From an uncultured Collinsella sp. (lineage in GTDB: Bacteria > Actinomycetota > Coriobacteriia > Coriobacteriales > Coriobacteriaceae), in the NCBI GenBank assembly GCA_902470265.1, contig CABRFW010000093.1, positions 1 to 6,715 on the forward strand: a DNA stretch of 6,715 nt. Reading direction: 5' to 3'. The position numbers were made by a program, and so were the translations under genes. The notes beneath the pieces were generated by a model that was not told the DNA's origin, ran no database searches, and was given only the letters and a program-made list of their open reading frames with translations. Below, in pieces: positions 5,335 through 6,715 of this stretch (position 1 is its first letter; each line of letters begins with the position of its first letter).

Positions 5335-6597
5335 GTGCAAAACACGAAGCAAAAGGCGAGCACCAAGCAAAAGCTGACCATCGCGGCCATCTTTGGCGCC
5401 ATGGGCCCCGGTCTTCTGGCGGCGCTTTCGGGCAATGACGCCGGCGGCATCGCCACGTATTCCAGCGCGGGCGCCAGCTATGGCTATAAGATGCTCTGGA
5501 TGCTTCCCGTCATGACCGTGCTGCTTATCGTGACGCAGGAGACCGCGGCGCGCTGCGGATGCGTCACGGGTAAGGGCCTGGCGTCGCTCATTCGCGAGCG
5601 CTTTGGCGTGCGCAAGAGCGTGCTGGCCATGGCGGCGCTGTTGATCGCCAACACGGCCGTGACCATCTCGGAGTTCGCGGGTATCGCGAGCGGCCTTGCT
5701 CTTTTTGGCGTCCCGGCGAGCATCTCGGTGCCGCTTGTGGCGCTGCTGGTGTGGATGCTTACCATGTCGGGCAGTTTCCAGCGTATCGAGAAGATTTTGC
5801 TGCTGGTAAGCTGCGTGTTCGTGACTTATATTGTCGCCGCGTTTATGGCTGGCCCCAACTGGGGCGAGGTCGCGGTCGATTTGGTCGTGCCCAATATTCA
5901 GAATGATCCCAACTACGTGTCGCTCGTGGTCGCAACAATCGGTACCACCATCGCACCGTGGATGATCTTCCTGGCGCAGAACAACGTGGTCGATAAGAAC
6001 GCGGGCGAGGACGACATCGTGCTGCAGCGCATCGATACCGTAAGCGGCTCGATCGCTGCTGATATCATTGCGGGCTTCATTATCATCACGACCGGTACGG
6101 TGCTGTTTCCGGCGGGCATTCAGATTAGCGATGCCGCTGACGCTGCCCGTGCACTGGAGCCTATCGCGGGCCAGTGGTCCACGGTGCTGTTTGCCTCGGG
6201 CCTGGTTGCGGCGAGCTTTTTGGCTGCGTGCGTGCTGCCGGGTGTTACGTCCAGCGCCATCTGCGAGGCATTTGGCTGGGAGCGCGGTGCCGATCGCAGC
6301 TGGGACGAGGCTCCGGTCTACCGCGGCATCATTACGGCCATCATTGGCATCTCTGCCGTGCTGGTACTCATGCCCGGTGTCGATCTGTTTCAGATCATGA
6401 TGACCTCGCAGGTCATCAACGGCGTGCTGCTGCCCGTGGTCTTGGTGTTCCAGGTGGTTATCGCCGCCGACCGTCACATTATGGGTGCCAACCGCAACGG
6501 CCGCGTATGGAACGTGCTCACGTGGGCGACCATCGGCGTGATCACGGTGCTGACGGTTGTTATGTTTGTGCTTCAGGCGCTGGGCTACAGCGCTTAA
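5335..6597 (+). CDS. NRAMP-family divalent metal transporter of the NRMT (Mg2+) type
   Basis: 420 residues, about 11 membrane segments and the LeuT-fold NRAMP layout. MGPGLLAALSGND (23-35) opens TM1; QETAARCGCVTGKGL and ISEFAGIASGLALFGVP are family signatures of the TM2-TM4 region; GTTIAPWMIF (203-212) is TM6. In Mn2+/Fe2+ NRAMPs TM1 carries DPGN and TM6 carries MPH. Here TM1 reads D35-A-G-G38 (Asn to Gly) and TM6 reads A207-P-W209 (the transition-metal-binding Met to Ala, the proton-linked His to Trp). Loss of the soft Met ligand and the His is characteristic of NRAMP-related Mg2+ transporters described from Clostridium and from the coriobacterium Eggerthella lenta (recalled, not looked up). 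GTG 5335 is chosen because AGGTGG 5325-5330 lies 4 nt upstream and gives a normal short N-terminus; a frame open from 5158 overlaps the preceding gene and is discounted. It is cotranscribed with the MgtE-like gene. Confidence 0.87.
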   Translation: MQNTKQKASTKQKLTIAAIFGAMGPGLLAALSGNDAGGIATYSSAGASYGYKMLWMLPVMTVLLIVTQETAARCGCVTGKGLASLIRERFGVRKSVLAMAALLIANTAVTISEFAGIASGLALFGVPASISVPLVALLVWMLTMSGSFQRIEKILLLVSCVFVTYIVAAFMAGPNWGEVAVDLVVPNIQNDPNYVSLVVATIGTTIAPWMIFLAQNNVVDKNAGEDDIVLQRIDTVSGSIAADIIAGFIIITTGTVLFPAGIQISDAADAARALEPIAGQWSTVLFASGLVAASFLAACVLPGVTSSAICEAFGWERGADRSWDEAPVYRGIITAIIGISAVLVLMPGVDLFQIMMTSQVINGVLLPVVLVFQVVIAADRHIMGANRNGRVWNVLTWATIGVITVLTVVMFVLQALGYSA

Positions 6598-6598
6598 C

Positions 6599-6612
6599 GC
6601 CCCTTTCGGGGC
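6599..6612 (+). repeat. Small hairpin immediately after the transporter stop codon
   Basis: GCCCC (6599-6603) and GGGGC (6608-6612) pair around TTTC. It is followed by TTCGGG rather than a T-run, so it is probably an accessory stem in front of the main terminator. Confidence 0.5.
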
Positions 6613-6617
6613 TTCGG

Positions 6618-6651
6618 GCAGGCCGCAGCAATGGGCTGCGGCCTGCTTTTT
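6618..6651 (+). terminator. Strong intrinsic terminator of the metal-transport operon
   Basis: GCAGGCCGCAGC (6618-6629) and GCTGCGGCCTGC (6635-6646) make a perfect 12-bp GC-rich stem with the 5-nt loop AATGG. TTTTT (6647-6651) follows directly. This is a textbook Rho-independent terminator, 20 nt past the stop codon. Confidence 0.92.
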
Positions 6652-6668
6652 GCTTGCTATAGGGGCTA

Positions 6669-6715
6669 GTTATATAACAGTGGGCAAAAAATGCCAAATA
6701 TGAGTACTGTTGCTA
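6669..6715. repeat. AT-rich nested inverted repeat at the window edge
   Basis: GTTATATAAC (6669-6678) is a perfect palindrome. AACAGT (6676-6681) is matched by ACTGTT (6706-6711), enclosing GGCA-AAAAA-TGCC (6683-6695). The patch is far AT-richer than its surroundings and codes for nothing visible. It looks like the start of a dispersed intergenic repeat or a small folded element that continues beyond the window. Confidence 0.4.

Noticed and set aside
1..6715. CRISPR array, tRNA/rRNA gene, insertion sequence or phage genes
   Set aside because: No regularly spaced direct repeats, no tRNA or rRNA signatures, and no transposase-, integrase- or phage-like reading frame.

Overview
The window is GC-rich, single-strand bacterial DNA; all five complete genes and the partial one read on the + strand. 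Gene content (a YtxH/PRC-barrel pair, a membrane-anchored NodB-fold protein, and a divergent MgtE-like protein beside an NRAMP-related transporter), codon use rich in GCC/CTG/GAC, and the AT-rich repeat-like patch at the right edge suggest a gut actinobacterium of class Coriobacteriia, probably Collinsella. That assignment is inference from family resemblance; no rRNA or other marker gene is present.

Layout: 1-347 is the acidic, low-complexity C-terminal end of an unidentified protein. A promoter-like TATAAT (427-432) and a leader hairpin (449-468) precede a two-gene unit: a YtxH-type small membrane protein (484-873) and a two-domain PRC-barrel protein (873-1628), overlapping by one base (TAATG). 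A perfect 11-bp stem (1650-1679) follows. Next is a type II membrane-anchored protein with a ubiquitin-like/G5-like stalk and a NodB (polysaccharide deacetylase) domain in which nearly all metal ligands are substituted (1701-3107).

The 374-base gap 3108-3481 is not empty. It holds an inverted repeat across the upstream stop codon, a perfect interrupted palindrome (3124-3141), an extended -10 promoter (3260-3268) and a roughly 205-nt structured leader. In the leader I can draw a three-way junction, a stem that competes with its closing helix, and a 10-nt anti-Shine-Dalgarno stretch (3347-3356) complementary to the whole ribosome-binding block 3471-3480. It has the architecture of a translational riboswitch, and I could not match it to a known class.

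The leader feeds a two-gene operon separated by 8 nt. The first gene encodes a PRC-barrel/MgtE-N/CBS/membrane protein whose membrane part lacks the MgtE selectivity residues. The second is an NRAMP-family carrier whose metal-site motifs (DAGG and IAPW) are of the NRMT (NRAMP-related Mg2+ transporter) kind rather than the manganese/iron kind. The simplest reading is a Mg2+ uptake module: the carrier moves the ion, the MgtE-like partner senses it in the cytoplasm, and the leader RNA sets expression. A strong intrinsic terminator (6618-6651) ends the operon, and a nested inverted repeat begins at the window edge.
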